Positions 17,694 to 25,805 are shown, counted from the stretch's first letter. The stretch: 64,000 bases of DNA from an uncultured Pelagibacteraceae bacterium (GCA_902610515.1 CACLVZ010000005.1:56461-120460); one strand, 5' to 3'. Numbers and translations are program-made. Notes: generated by a model from the letters alone, not told the origin.

Positions 17694-18556
17694 ATAAAAC
17701 AGTAAATCAAAAAGCATGGTTTTTTGTAATACCAGTATTTGTGCTGGTAGCTTTCAATGCCATTATCCCATTAATGACAGTAGTAAACTATGCTTTCCAG
17801 GAAACTTTCGGGAATAATGTTTTTATGTGGGAAGGCACAAGATGGTTTAAACAAATCATGTTATCCGAAAGATTTCATGCATCACTTGGTAGACAATTTT
17901 TATTTACGTTTATAATTTTATTTATTCAAATTCCTTTAGGAATAGCTATTGCACTTACTATGCCTAAAGAGGGAATAGGAGTACCTGTTTGTTTAGTTTT
18001 GATGTCCATGCCACTTTTAATTCCATGGAACGTTGTAGGAGCTATGTGGAATATTTTTGCATTACCAGATATTGGTTTCTTAGGTCATTCACTTAATGCT
18101 TTAGGATTTGATTATAACTTTACTCAACAAATTGGTGATGCTTGGTTCACAACTATACTTATGGATGTATGGCATTGGACATCTTTAGTAGTTTTATTGT
18201 CTTATGCAGGATTAAGATCTATTCAACCTGCTTACTATCAAGCAGCAGAAATTGATGGTGCTAGTCGTTGGGCAATTTTTACAAAAATTGAATTACCTAA
18301 AATGAAAAAAGTATTAACAATAGCAATACTTTTAAGATTTATGGACAGCTTTATGATTTATACAGAGCCATTTGTTCTAACTGGAGGCGGTCCAGGCAAT
18401 GCTACTGCATTTTTATCTATAGACTTAGTTAAAATGGCATTAGGACAGTTTGATTTAGGACCAGCTGCAGCAATGTCTTTAATATACTTCTTTATAGTAC
18501 TTTTAGTTTGTTGGGTATTCTACACATTAATGATGAGAAATGAGGAGAAATCATGA
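17690..18556 (+). CDS. glpP: Glycerol ABC transporter permease GlpP
   Basis: This 288-residue CUT1 permease has six hydrophobic segments and a typical EAA loop (YYQAAEIDGASRWAIFTKIELP near residue 185) that docks on the ATPases. FVLTGGGPGNATAFLSI is the usual sugar-permease motif after the loop. The start ATG overlaps the glpT stop (ATGA), and the stop overlaps glpQ (ATGA). Assignment as GlpP rests on the position in the glpSTPQU order. Confidence 0.92.
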   Translation: MNKTVNQKAWFFVIPVFVLVAFNAIIPLMTVVNYAFQETFGNNVFMWEGTRWFKQIMLSERFHASLGRQFLFTFIILFIQIPLGIAIALTMPKEGIGVPVCLVLMSMPLLIPWNVVGAMWNIFALPDIGFLGHSLNALGFDYNFTQQIGDAWFTTILMDVWHWTSLVVLLSYAGLRSIQPAYYQAAEIDGASRWAIFTKIELPKMKKVLTIAILLRFMDSFMIYTEPFVLTGGGPGNATAFLSIDLVKMALGQFDLGPAAAMSLIYFFIVLLVCWVFYTLMMRNEEKS

Positions 18557-19353
18557 AGAAAGCAAAGTGGATAGTTCCTACAATTTATATTATTTTCTTG
18601 ATGCTTCCAATTTATTGGTTGCTAAACATGTCATTTAAAACGACAACTGAAATTATAAACACTTACACATTATGGCCTCAAGAATTTACATTAGATAATT
18701 ATAAAAAAATTTTTACTGATAGTACTTGGTATACTGGGTATCTTAATTCTATTTATTACGTTGTGATGAACACTGTGATTTCTGTGGCAGCTGCACTGCC
18801 CGCAGCTTACGCTTTTTCTAGATATAAATTTTTAGGGGATAAACACTTATTTTTCTGGTTATTGACTAACAGAATGGCCCCTCCAGCAGTATTTGCCTTG
18901 CCATTTTTTCAATTTTATTCATCAGTAAATTTGTTTGATACACATGTGGCTGTAGCTTTATCACATTGTTTGTTTAATATTCCTTTAGCAGTTTGGATTT
19001 TAGAAGGATTTATGTCTTCTGTACCAAAAGAACTGGATGAAACAGCTTATGTTGATGGTTATTCGTTTTGGAGATTTTTCTTTAAAATATTTATTCCAAC
19101 AATCACTGCAGGTATAGGTATTACAATGTTTTTCTGTTTTATGTTTTCTTGGGTCGAATTACTATTAGCAAAAACATTAACTGCGGTGGCAGCAAAACCG
19201 ATCGCTGCAACAATGACAAGAACCGCCAGTACATCAGGATATGAATTAGGATTACTTGCTGCTGCAGGAAGTTTGACAATTATTCCTGGTGCTATCGTAA
19301 TTTATTTCGTAAGAAACTACATAGCTAAAGGATTTGCATTAGGAAGAGTATGA
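18553..19353 (+). CDS. glpQ: Glycerol ABC transporter permease GlpQ
   Basis: A 266-residue permease of the CUT1 G-subunit type with six predicted membrane helices. The EAA motif reads ELDETAYVDGYSFWRFFFKIFIP near residue 160. The segment WLLTNRMAPPAVFALPFF is a well conserved feature of this permease family. It overlaps glpP by 4 bases and glpU by 4 bases. The name is shared with the unrelated enteric glycerophosphodiester phosphodiesterase; here it is the transporter subunit. Confidence 0.92.
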   Translation: MKKAKWIVPTIYIIFLMLPIYWLLNMSFKTTTEIINTYTLWPQEFTLDNYKKIFTDSTWYTGYLNSIYYVVMNTVISVAAALPAAYAFSRYKFLGDKHLFFWLLTNRMAPPAVFALPFFQFYSSVNLFDTHVAVALSHCLFNIPLAVWILEGFMSSVPKELDETAYVDGYSFWRFFFKIFIPTITAGIGITMFFCFMFSWVELLLAKTLTAVAAKPIAATMTRTASTSGYELGLLAAAGSLTIIPGAIVIYFVRNYIAKGFALGRV

Positions 19354-19709
19354 TGATGTTTAACGTTTTAAATGCTGCAACATGGGGTGACATGGCTAAA
19401 GAAAAAGAAAAAAGCTTTTTCGACTTCGAATTTATCACTTGGATGGCCTGGACATGGCAAACAGCCTCTTTCTTTATATTTATTGCTTTATGTTTAACTG
19501 CAATGGTTATTTGGGAAAAAAAATCACCAGGAGGAAGTCCAAGAAAGGGAATTTTAGGATTAGACACAACTAGAGGTGACAGATTATTTATTTCATTACT
19601 AGGCAGTGCGTTTATTCATTTATTTTGGTTGGCTCTAGTTGGAAGCGTATTGTGGATTGCAACAATAATTTGCATTGGTTATGCAGTTGTTGTATTTAGA
19701 TACGTCTAA
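19350..19709 (+). CDS. glpU: Small membrane subunit GlpU (DUF2160)
   Basis: A 119-residue membrane protein with three hydrophobic segments: about residues 30-50 (WMAWTWQTASFFIFIALCLT), 78-95 and 98-115. The WMAWTW motif and the middle SPGGSPRKGILGLDTTRGDR are hallmarks of DUF2160, the family of GlpU, which always accompanies GlpSTPQV importers. Its exact role in glycerol transport is not established. The gene begins with ATGATG overlapping the glpQ stop. This small gene is the best evidence that the whole locus is a glycerol system and not a generic sugar transporter. Confidence 0.88.
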   Translation: MMMFNVLNAATWGDMAKEKEKSFFDFEFITWMAWTWQTASFFIFIALCLTAMVIWEKKSPGGSPRKGILGLDTTRGDRLFISLLGSAFIHLFWLALVGSVLWIATIICIGYAVVVFRYV

Positions 19710-19733
19710 ATATTATTCATTAAAGGAGATTAA

Positions 19734-20738
19734 ATGGTTAAAGTTGGTATTAATGGTTTTGGTAGAATAGGTAGATTAATTTTAAGAGCTATTTTAGAAA
19801 ATTATAAAGATAAAATTCAAGTAGTTGCAATTAATGATTTAGGATCAATAGAAACTAATGTGCACTTAATTAAATACGATAGCACTCATGGTATCATTCA
19901 TGAAGATATTCAGACTTCAAAAGACGGGTTTAAAATCGGCAATCAAGAAATAAAAGTTTTTGCAGAAAAGGATCCAGCTAATATCCCTTGGGGAAAAGTA
20001 GGTGCTGATGTAGTTTTAGAATGCACTGGTATATTTTTAGACAAATCATCAGCAGAAAAACACATAAAAGGTGGAGCAAAAAAAGTAATAATTTCTGCTC
20101 CTGGAAAAGAAGTAGATTTTACAATTGTTCAAGGTGTTAATAGCAAGGAGTTAAAAAAAGAGCATAATATTATATCCAATGGCTCGTGCACGACAAATTG
20201 TTTAGCTCCTGTTGCAATGGTTTTAGAAAAAACTTTTGGAATTAGCTATGGTTATATGACCACAATCCATAGTTATACAGGTGATCAAAAATTGCTAGAT
20301 ACATTACATAAAGACTTAAGAAGAGCTCGTTCCACAGAAGGAGCAATGATACCTACTTCAACAGGAGCCGCCAAAGCAATGAGTTTAGTTCTACCGAGTT
20401 TAAAAGGAAAGTTAGATGGAACAGCTATAAGAGTTCCGACACCAAATGTTTCATTAATTGATCTAACATTAGTTACTGATAAAGAAACAACACCTGAAAG
20501 TATTAACGAAGCTATGACAATAGCAGCGAGAGGTGAATTAAAAGGAATTTTAGATGTAAACCAAAAACCTCTTGTATCAAAAGATTTTAACCATAATCCT
20601 CATAGTTCAATTTTCGATGTAACCCAAACTCAAGTAATAAAAGGAAAATTTAGTCGAGTGCTTTCATGGTACGATAATGAATGGGGTTTCTCCAACAGAA
20701 TGTGTGATACTTCAATACAAATAGCCGGTTTAATTTAG
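19734..20738 (+). CDS. gap: Glyceraldehyde-3-phosphate dehydrogenase, type I
   Basis: The 334-residue protein carries the NAD-binding start VGINGFGRIGRLILRA and the active-site block SNGSCTTNCLAPVA with Cys152. SYTGDQKLLD and the C-terminal WYDNEWGFSNRM are the substrate and NAD motifs. It oxidises glyceraldehyde 3-phosphate with phosphate and NAD in glycolysis and runs backward in gluconeogenesis. A clear ribosome-binding site (AAAGGAGAT, about 19723-19731) precedes the ATG. It lies 24 bases after glpU, so it could be cotranscribed with the glycerol operon. Its last 4 bases overlap the small minus-strand gene after pyk. Confidence 0.96.
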   Translation: MVKVGINGFGRIGRLILRAILENYKDKIQVVAINDLGSIETNVHLIKYDSTHGIIHEDIQTSKDGFKIGNQEIKVFAEKDPANIPWGKVGADVVLECTGIFLDKSSAEKHIKGGAKKVIISAPGKEVDFTIVQGVNSKELKKEHNIISNGSCTTNCLAPVAMVLEKTFGISYGYMTTIHSYTGDQKLLDTLHKDLRRARSTEGAMIPTSTGAAKAMSLVLPSLKGKLDGTAIRVPTPNVSLIDLTLVTDKETTPESINEAMTIAARGELKGILDVNQKPLVSKDFNHNPHSSIFDVTQTQVIKGKFSRVLSWYDNEWGFSNRMCDTSIQIAGLI

Positions 20739-20908
20739 TTATTTGATTTTTCAGCTTCCTCAATTAATTTTAAGGTATTTTTTGGAATTTCAGAATTATC
20801 AGTTTTAGCATTTGAAACACTAGAAACCTTTTTAGTTTTATTCCTTTTTAAATTTTGAAGATCATCGACAGCTGAAAGAATCTCATCGATACTATAATTG
20901 TCTTCCAT
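20735..20908 (-). CDS. 57-residue protein after pyk, unknown
   Basis: A short minus-strand frame runs from an ATG at 20908 (overlapping the pyk stop as TAATG) to a TAA at 20735-20737. It encodes MEDNYSIDEILSAVDDL near the start, then a basic NLKRNKTKKV patch, and ends with TLKLIEEAEKSNN. It is highly charged, lacks membrane segments and starts with a short amphipathic helix. I do not recognise it. The exact overlap with pyk on one side and with the gap stop on the other means the frame fills the gap perfectly, which supports a real gene coupled to pyruvate kinase. Confidence 0.6.
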   Translation of the reverse strand: MEDNYSIDEILSAVDDLQNLKRNKTKKVSSVSNAKTDNSEIPKNTLKLIEEAEKSNN

Positions 20909-22320
20909 TAGGAACCAACTTTATAAAGTCTCACCATGTTAGTCATACCTGCCTTTCCAAAAGGTAAACCAGCAGTTATAACTACAAAATCGTTCTTTTT
21001 AATAAATCTTAATTTTTTTATAATTTCTTTAGAAATAGACATCATATCTTTCCATCCATTTGCATCTCTACTATTTATAGATTGAACACCCCAAAGTAAT
21101 GACACTTGTCTACTTACGTTTATATTTGGGGAAATAGTTACTATTTTTGCTGCAGGACGCATGGCAGAAACAAGTTTCGCAGATTTCCCTGAGTTAGAAA
21201 AAACAATTATAGCTTTAACGTCTGGGTTATATGCCATATCTTTAACAGAGAGAAGAATAGATTTAACTGGATCTTTGTTAGTAATTATAGAATTTTTAAA
21301 ATCTTCAATGTGTTGTCTTTTATATTTTTCTGTAGATAAAATTGTTTGTGTCATAGTAGATACAGCTTGAGTAGGAAATTTTCCAATCGCTGCCTCTGCT
21401 GATAGCATTACAGTATCTGCACCTTGAAATATTGCTGTTGCAATATCGTTTATTTCTGCTCTAGTAGCAGTATTGTTTTCAATCATGCTTTCTAACATCT
21501 GAGTAGCAACAATTACAGATTTAGAAAATTGAGAACATTTTTTAATGAGACTTAATTGAACTTTTGGTACTTCACTATGACCAATATCGATTGCCAAATC
21601 TCCTCGAGCAATCATTATTGAGTCCGTGGCTTGAATGATTTTCTTAATATTGTTTAAGGCATGCTTATTTTCTATTTTAGAAATTATGCCCATATCTTTT
21701 TTAATCAATTTTCTTGTTTCTAAAATTAACTTTTCATTTTGTAAATAAGAAAGGGCAATCCAATTACATCCAAGTTTTACGGCAGTTCTAATATCTTTCT
21801 TATCTTTTCCAGTAAGTTTATTAAAAGTTATATCTAAATTTGGAACATGAAAACTTTTATTACTTTTAAGTATACAATTTTGACTTCGACATTTTGTTAC
21901 GATTGAATTTCTTTTTTTCCCAATTACTGTAAACAGATACTTTCCGTCATCTATCAAAATCTTATTTCCTTTTCTTAACTTTTTAATAATTTTCGGATAA
22001 GGAAAATTTACTCTTTGTGAGTTACCTGGAATTTTTTTATTATCGAATATAAATTTTTGATTAAAATTAATTTTTTGGTTCTCATTAATTACTTTGCCAA
22101 TTCTAAGTTTAACACCTTGTAGATCAGCTATTAAAGAGAGTTTTTTTCCGTTTTTTTTCTCTACTTTTCTTATCCTTGAGATTATTTTATTGATCCCATT
22201 TGTGTTATGACTGAAATTAATTCTAAATGCATCAACACCTAGACCTACAAGCTTTTTTAACTTATTTTCGCTATAAATCGCTGGACCTAAAGTAGCTATA
22301 ATTTTTGCTTTTTTTTCCAT
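20908..22320 (-). CDS. pyk: Pyruvate kinase
   Basis: Pyk makes pyruvate and ATP from phosphoenolpyruvate. The 470-residue protein has the N-terminal KIIATLGPA, the FRINFSH motif, and the active-site signature IISKIENKHALNNI containing the catalytic lysine. MIARGDLAIDIG and ATQMLESMIENNTATRAEINDIATAIFQGADTVMLSAE-type sequence follow, spanning the Mg and PEP sites. The C-terminal domain is present. It is divergent from pfk across 65 bases and convergent toward gap. Pyruvate kinase is, from memory, absent in some well-studied SAR11 genomes, which use pyruvate phosphate dikinase, so its presence with pfk is informative. Confidence 0.96.
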   Translation of the reverse strand: MEKKAKIIATLGPAIYSENKLKKLVGLGVDAFRINFSHNTNGINKIISRIRKVEKKNGKKLSLIADLQGVKLRIGKVINENQKINFNQKFIFDNKKIPGNSQRVNFPYPKIIKKLRKGNKILIDDGKYLFTVIGKKRNSIVTKCRSQNCILKSNKSFHVPNLDITFNKLTGKDKKDIRTAVKLGCNWIALSYLQNEKLILETRKLIKKDMGIISKIENKHALNNIKKIIQATDSIMIARGDLAIDIGHSEVPKVQLSLIKKCSQFSKSVIVATQMLESMIENNTATRAEINDIATAIFQGADTVMLSAEAAIGKFPTQAVSTMTQTILSTEKYKRQHIEDFKNSIITNKDPVKSILLSVKDMAYNPDVKAIIVFSNSGKSAKLVSAMRPAAKIVTISPNINVSRQVSLLWGVQSINSRDANGWKDMMSISKEIIKKLRFIKKNDFVVITAGLPFGKAGMTNMVRLYKVGS

Positions 22321-22385
22321 TAAGAGGTTTTTATGTTATAACACCACTTCTCTTAAAAAAGAATATTAAAGAAAAATTAATTTAA

Positions 22386-23474
22386 ATGAGTAATAAAAAA
22401 ATAGGAATTTTAACCAGCGGTGGAGATTGCGGAGGTCTAAATGCTGCGATTAGATCAATTTTTTATAGAGCAAAAAATAAATACAAGATGGATGTATACG
22501 GAATAAGAGACGGTACGGCTGGCCTAATTAAACGTCCAATAGACGTAATTCAACTTACTCATAAAACTTTTGGAGGTTATTTATTAAGACAAGGAGGTAC
22601 TTTTTTAGGATCTACAAATAAAGGTAATCCTTTTAAAATTCCAACTGGTGACGGTAGACATGTTGATAAATCAAAAGAAATTATTGAAGGATACCATTCA
22701 ATGAAACTTGATGGTTTAATAATTATCGGTGGAGACGGTAGTATGCAAATTTTAAAAAAATTAGCCAAAGATGGCGATATGAAGATAGTAGCTATTCCTA
22801 AGACAATAGATAACGATGTAGGTGCAACAGAAAGTTCAATAGGTTTTCATACCGCTGTTGATGTTGCAACTCAAGCGTTGGATAATCTACAATCCACAGC
22901 AGCTAGCCATAGAAGATCTATGATACTTGAAGTCATGGGCCGTGATGCTGGACACATAGCTTTAAACGCTGGTATAGCAGGAGGGGCCGACATTATTTTG
23001 ATTCCGGAGATTAAATATTCAATTGATGGAATAATTAACAAACTTAATTCTATGAAAAAAAATGATGTCCAACATTCATTAATTATAGTTGCGGAGGCAG
23101 TTAAAAAAGAAGATGGATCAAAAGTAGTTCACAAATATATGGACGGTGAACAAAGGCTTGGTGGTATAGGAGATCACATAGCTCAGGAATTAATGAAAAA
23201 AACAGATGTAGAATGTAGAGTCACATCACTTGGTCACGTTCAAAGGGGAGCTCCCCCAACAGCAAGTGACAGAATATTAGCTAGTGCTTTCGGAGTTTAT
23301 GCTGTAGATTTATTAAATCAAAAAAAATTTGATCGAATGGTTGCGTGGAGAGATAGAAAAGTAGTAGATGTTCCAATTGATGAAGGAATTAAAACATATA
23401 AAAATGTCGAAAGAAAAGACTCCTTAGTTGAAACAGCTCTGTCACTTGGTATTTATTTAGGAGATGATATTTAA
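22386..23474 (+). CDS. pfk: 6-phosphofructokinase (PfkA family), probably ATP-dependent
   Basis: The 362-residue protein shows the PfkA fold: GILTSGGDCGGLNAAIR, then IIIGGDGSM, then PKTIDNDVG, then MGRDAGHIALNAG, then GHVQRGAPPTASDRILA. The two positions that report phosphoryl donor choice are G118 (equivalent to E. coli Gly104, ATP-type; Asp would indicate PPi) and K139 (equivalent to Gly124, which is Gly in classical ATP enzymes and Lys in PPi enzymes and in plant and trypanosome ATP enzymes). The combination resembles the latter ATP-using group. Donor use is therefore inferred as ATP but not certain. It starts 65 bases from the divergent pyk and shares its stop with the next gene. Confidence 0.92.
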   Translation: MSNKKIGILTSGGDCGGLNAAIRSIFYRAKNKYKMDVYGIRDGTAGLIKRPIDVIQLTHKTFGGYLLRQGGTFLGSTNKGNPFKIPTGDGRHVDKSKEIIEGYHSMKLDGLIIIGGDGSMQILKKLAKDGDMKIVAIPKTIDNDVGATESSIGFHTAVDVATQALDNLQSTAASHRRSMILEVMGRDAGHIALNAGIAGGADIILIPEIKYSIDGIINKLNSMKKNDVQHSLIIVAEAVKKEDGSKVVHKYMDGEQRLGGIGDHIAQELMKKTDVECRVTSLGHVQRGAPPTASDRILASAFGVYAVDLLNQKKFDRMVAWRDRKVVDVPIDEGIKTYKNVERKDSLVETALSLGIYLGDDI

Positions 23475-24250
23475 TGAGCAATAAAAATTTGAATTTAGTC
23501 GCAAATAGACTTGTAAATGCATTTCTTAAAAATAAAATTATAAATCCAATTTCAATTAAATACACAAAAAAACTTTCAAACGCAGATAAATTAAGAAAAT
23601 TATGCGAAAGTAAAATAAAAAAACCAATTATAGGATTTAAAGCAGGAGGCACAGGCATACCTGTTATAAAGAAATTAAAAGAAAAAGAACCTTTTTATGC
23701 GTCGGTATATAAGCACAACGTACTTAAAAATAATAAATCTGTAAGAATAAACAAATATACTTTAGGAATTGAACTTGAAGTCTGTTATCTCCTTAAAAAA
23801 AGTTTTTTTGATTTTAAACAAAAAATATCAAAAAATAATATGAAACAATTTATAAATTATATAGCTCCTTGTATTGAAGTAGTTGGATATAGACAAAAGA
23901 AAAAAGGAATAAAGAGTTTTGGGGATTTATGTTCTGATTTCGGAGCTAACATAAAATTCATCATAGGTCCAAAAAAGAAATTTAAAAATAATAATGTAAA
24001 AAACTTAAAAACAAATATTTCCAATTCAAAGATTAACCAATCTGTAAATGGAAATACTAACACTGTTTATATAAATCCAATGAATTCCTTATTATTTGTT
24101 TTAAAAAAACTTCAAAAAGATAAAAAAATACATAATAAAGATTTTTATGTTTTTACTGGTTCATCAGTAGGTGTTGTTCCAATATTAAGTAAAGGTATTT
24201 ATAAAGGTAAGATTGAAAAATTGGGATCCGTTAAAACTAAAATTAGTTAG
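23474..24250 (+). CDS. Hydratase/decarboxylase-like protein of the MhpD/FAH family
   Basis: A 258-residue protein with the 2-keto-4-pentenoate hydratase layout. An IIGFKAGGTGIPV segment near residue 52 corresponds to GYKVGLTS in MhpD. The metal-ligand region LGIELEVCYLLKK is found near residue 97, and APCIEVVGYRQKKKG near residue 135. It starts on the last base of the pfk stop, so it is cotranscribed. Members act on 2-oxo-dienoates or related beta-keto acids, using a divalent cation. The pairing with pfk does not suggest a substrate. The SFGDLCSDFGANIKFIIGP segment is the usual D-x-x-x-N/A-hydrophobic motif of the family. Confidence 0.75.
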   Translation: MSNKNLNLVANRLVNAFLKNKIINPISIKYTKKLSNADKLRKLCESKIKKPIIGFKAGGTGIPVIKKLKEKEPFYASVYKHNVLKNNKSVRINKYTLGIELEVCYLLKKSFFDFKQKISKNNMKQFINYIAPCIEVVGYRQKKKGIKSFGDLCSDFGANIKFIIGPKKKFKNNNVKNLKTNISNSKINQSVNGNTNTVYINPMNSLLFVLKKLQKDKKIHNKDFYVFTGSSVGVVPILSKGIYKGKIEKLGSVKTKIS

Positions 24251-24458
24251 ATAGAAAATATCCACCGATTCCTATGATCGCTAAAGTAGCGATTATTTTT
24301 GTTTTTTTTATTATTTGTTCTTTTTTTTCACTTTGAACTTTTCTTTTTGACAAAAAGTAAATGTTTGACTCTTCTCTGTTTCTGAATTTTGGCCTCAAAG
24401 GGGAAGGTATGCTTTTATTCTTAATATGCTTGAATTTTTTTGGATTTATTTGGAGCAT
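24243..24458 (-). CDS. Small protein with C-terminal membrane anchor, unknown
   Basis: A 71-residue frame on the minus strand, with a basic N-terminal part (LQINPKKFKHIKNKSIPSPLRP...) and a C-terminal hydrophobic segment (KIIATLAIIGIGGYFLSN). That suggests a tail-anchored protein with its bulk in the cytoplasm. It overlaps the end of the hydratase-like gene by 8 bases, as other convergent pairs here do. Divergent from the futA gene, it could share the Fur-controlled intergenic region. I do not recognise the family. It may not be real; it is a candidate mainly because the region would otherwise be empty. Confidence 0.45.
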   Translation of the reverse strand: MLQINPKKFKHIKNKSIPSPLRPKFRNREESNIYFLSKRKVQSEKKEQIIKKTKIIATLAIIGIGGYFLSN

Positions 24459-24515
24459 TCATTAAAATATCAAAAGTTATCCCCAGTTACTACTACTTTT
24501 AAGTGCGTCATTTAT

Positions 24516-24534
24516 GCTAATGATAATCATTCGC
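24516..24534 (+). promoter_or_regulatory. Fur box 1 upstream of the iron transporter
   Basis: GCTAATGATAATCATTCGC matches 16 of 19 bases of the consensus GATAATGATAATCATTATC, with a complete core AATGATAATCATT. It lies 43 bases before the futA ATG. Fur (or the Fur-like regulator of this lineage) would repress transcription when iron is plentiful. Confidence 0.85.
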
Positions 24535-24542
24535 AGTATATT

Positions 24543-24561
24543 GTAAATGATAATCATTATC
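24543..24561 (+). promoter_or_regulatory. Fur box 2 upstream of the iron transporter
   Basis: GTAAATGATAATCATTATC matches 17 of 19 consensus bases and ends 16 bases before the futA ATG. The two boxes are 27 bases apart start to start, on roughly opposite to similar faces of the helix (about 2.6 turns), as expected for cooperative occlusion of the promoter and initiation region. Confidence 0.88.
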
Positions 24562-24576
24562 AACTAATGAGGAAAA

Positions 24577-25596
24577 ATGAAAAAAATAATAATAGCGAGC
24601 TATCTATTTTTAGTTACATTTGCGGGAAGCCTATTTGCAAATGAAGTCAATATATTTAGCGCAAGACATTATGACTCTGATGTTCAACTTTATGAAAAAT
24701 TTACTGCTAAAACAGGAATTAAAGTAAATGTGGTATCAGGAAAGTCAGGTGCTTTAGAAAAAAGGATAATAGAAGAGGGAGTTGATAGCCAAGCAGATCT
24801 ATACATCACTGCAGACGCTGGAAGACTTGGAGCTTTCGAAGCTAATCTTCAAGGTGGACTCACAAGCGAAGCTATCAAATCAGCTGTGCCTAGTAACTTT
24901 AGAACGTCAAAATGGACTGGTATAGCGAAGAGAGCTAGAATTGTATATTTTGCTCCAGAAAGAGTAAGTGGTGCAGAATTAGCTGGTTTAACTTATGAAA
25001 GTTTAGCTGATCCAAAATGGAAAGGCAGACTCGTGATAAGAGCTTCAAACAATATTTATAATCAGTCATTAGTTGCTTCATTAATTAAAAATAATGGAAA
25101 AGGTAAAATTGCTGATTGGTCCAAAGGCATGGTTTCAAATATGGCTAGATCTCCAAAGGGTAACGATAGAGCTCAAATACTTGCTGTCGCGGCAGGAGAG
25201 GCAGATATAGCTGTAGCTAACACTTATTATTTAGCATTGATGCTTTCTGGAAAAAAAGGACCAGAACAACAAGCGGCTGCTAAAAAAGTAAAACCTTTCT
25301 TTCCCAATCAAGACGGAAGAGGAACTCACATGAACATTAGTGGTGCCGGACTCGTAAAAGGAGCGCCGAATAAAGCTAATGCAATTAAGCTAGTTGAGTT
25401 CCTATTAAGTGAGGAAGCTCAAAATCATATTGTAAATAATACTTTTGAGTATCCAATGATAAAAGGCGTGTCCCCACATCCACTTGTTGTGAACATGGGA
25501 TTAGATTTTAAACAAGATCTAAAAACAAAAGTTGTCAATTACGGAAAAAGACAAGCAGATGCTTTAGAAGTAATGACAGCAGCAGGCTGGAAATAG
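24577..25596 (+). CDS. futA: Ferric iron ABC transporter binding protein
   Basis: The 339-residue periplasmic protein starts with a signal peptide (MKKIIIASYLFLVTFAGSLFANE). It is a FutA/FbpA-type Fe3+-binding protein: EVNIFSARHYDSDVQLYEKF with the first tyrosine ligand, ITADAGRL, and the paired tyrosines in VANTYYLALML that coordinate iron. FPNQDGRGTHMNISGAGLVK is a conserved family block. The Fur boxes just upstream support iron control. The permease and ATPase genes follow after a 210-base region holding a structured element and a possible small gene. Confidence 0.95.
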   Translation: MKKIIIASYLFLVTFAGSLFANEVNIFSARHYDSDVQLYEKFTAKTGIKVNVVSGKSGALEKRIIEEGVDSQADLYITADAGRLGAFEANLQGGLTSEAIKSAVPSNFRTSKWTGIAKRARIVYFAPERVSGAELAGLTYESLADPKWKGRLVIRASNNIYNQSLVASLIKNNGKGKIADWSKGMVSNMARSPKGNDRAQILAVAAGEADIAVANTYYLALMLSGKKGPEQQAAAKKVKPFFPNQDGRGTHMNISGAGLVKGAPNKANAIKLVEFLLSEEAQNHIVNNTFEYPMIKGVSPHPLVVNMGLDFKQDLKTKVVNYGKRQADALEVMTAAGWK

Positions 25597-25607
25597 TTGT
25601 TGGTTAT

Positions 25608-25778
25608 ATGAGGCGAATAATAAAAAGAGAAATTAACTTGAATAAGTTAAAATCGGGTTGTTCGCCTTGTATGTCAGAAGCTAAAAAAATGGAGCAGAAA
25701 ATCTCCAATAGAAAGGTTTCTGAAATTAAAATTGAGGAAGTTAAAACAATAGTTTCTTCAATGTTTAAAAAAGATTAA
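25608..25778 (+). CDS. Possible 56-residue CxxC peptide in the iron operon
   Basis: An ATG at 25608 opens a frame ending at TAA 25776-25778. The translation begins MRRIIKREINLNKLKSGCSPC, with Cys18 and Cys21 in a CSPC motif, and continues as a charged helical tail (MSEAKKMEQK, ending VSSMFKKD). No good ribosome-binding site precedes the first ATG; a second in-frame ATG sits at 25671, after the cysteines. The nested hairpin at 25611-25667 overlaps the 5' half, so the region may be a structured RNA instead of, or as well as, a coding one. A metal- or thiol-related role for the CxxC would be speculation. Confidence 0.4.
   Translation: MRRIIKREINLNKLKSGCSPCMSEAKKMEQKISNRKVSEIKIEEVKTIVSSMFKKD
25611..25667 (+). 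other. Nested stem-loop between futA and fbpB
   Basis: Outer arms AGGCGAATAA (25611-25620) and TTGTTCGCCT (25658-25667) pair over ten positions with one G.U. Inside lies a perfect 7-base hairpin TTAACTT (25633-25639) / AAGTTAA (25644-25650) with a GAAT loop. The element begins 15 bases after the futA stop and could limit transcription or decay into the permease genes, as the hairpins after the other binding-protein genes may do. Confidence 0.5.
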
Positions 25779-25805
25779 AACTTTATATGATAACAAAATT
25801 CATTA

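Noticed and set aside
22386..23474. PPi-dependent phosphofructokinase
   Set aside because: The GGDG motif has Gly, not Asp, at the donor-discriminating position; Lys139 alone is not sufficient for PPi use.
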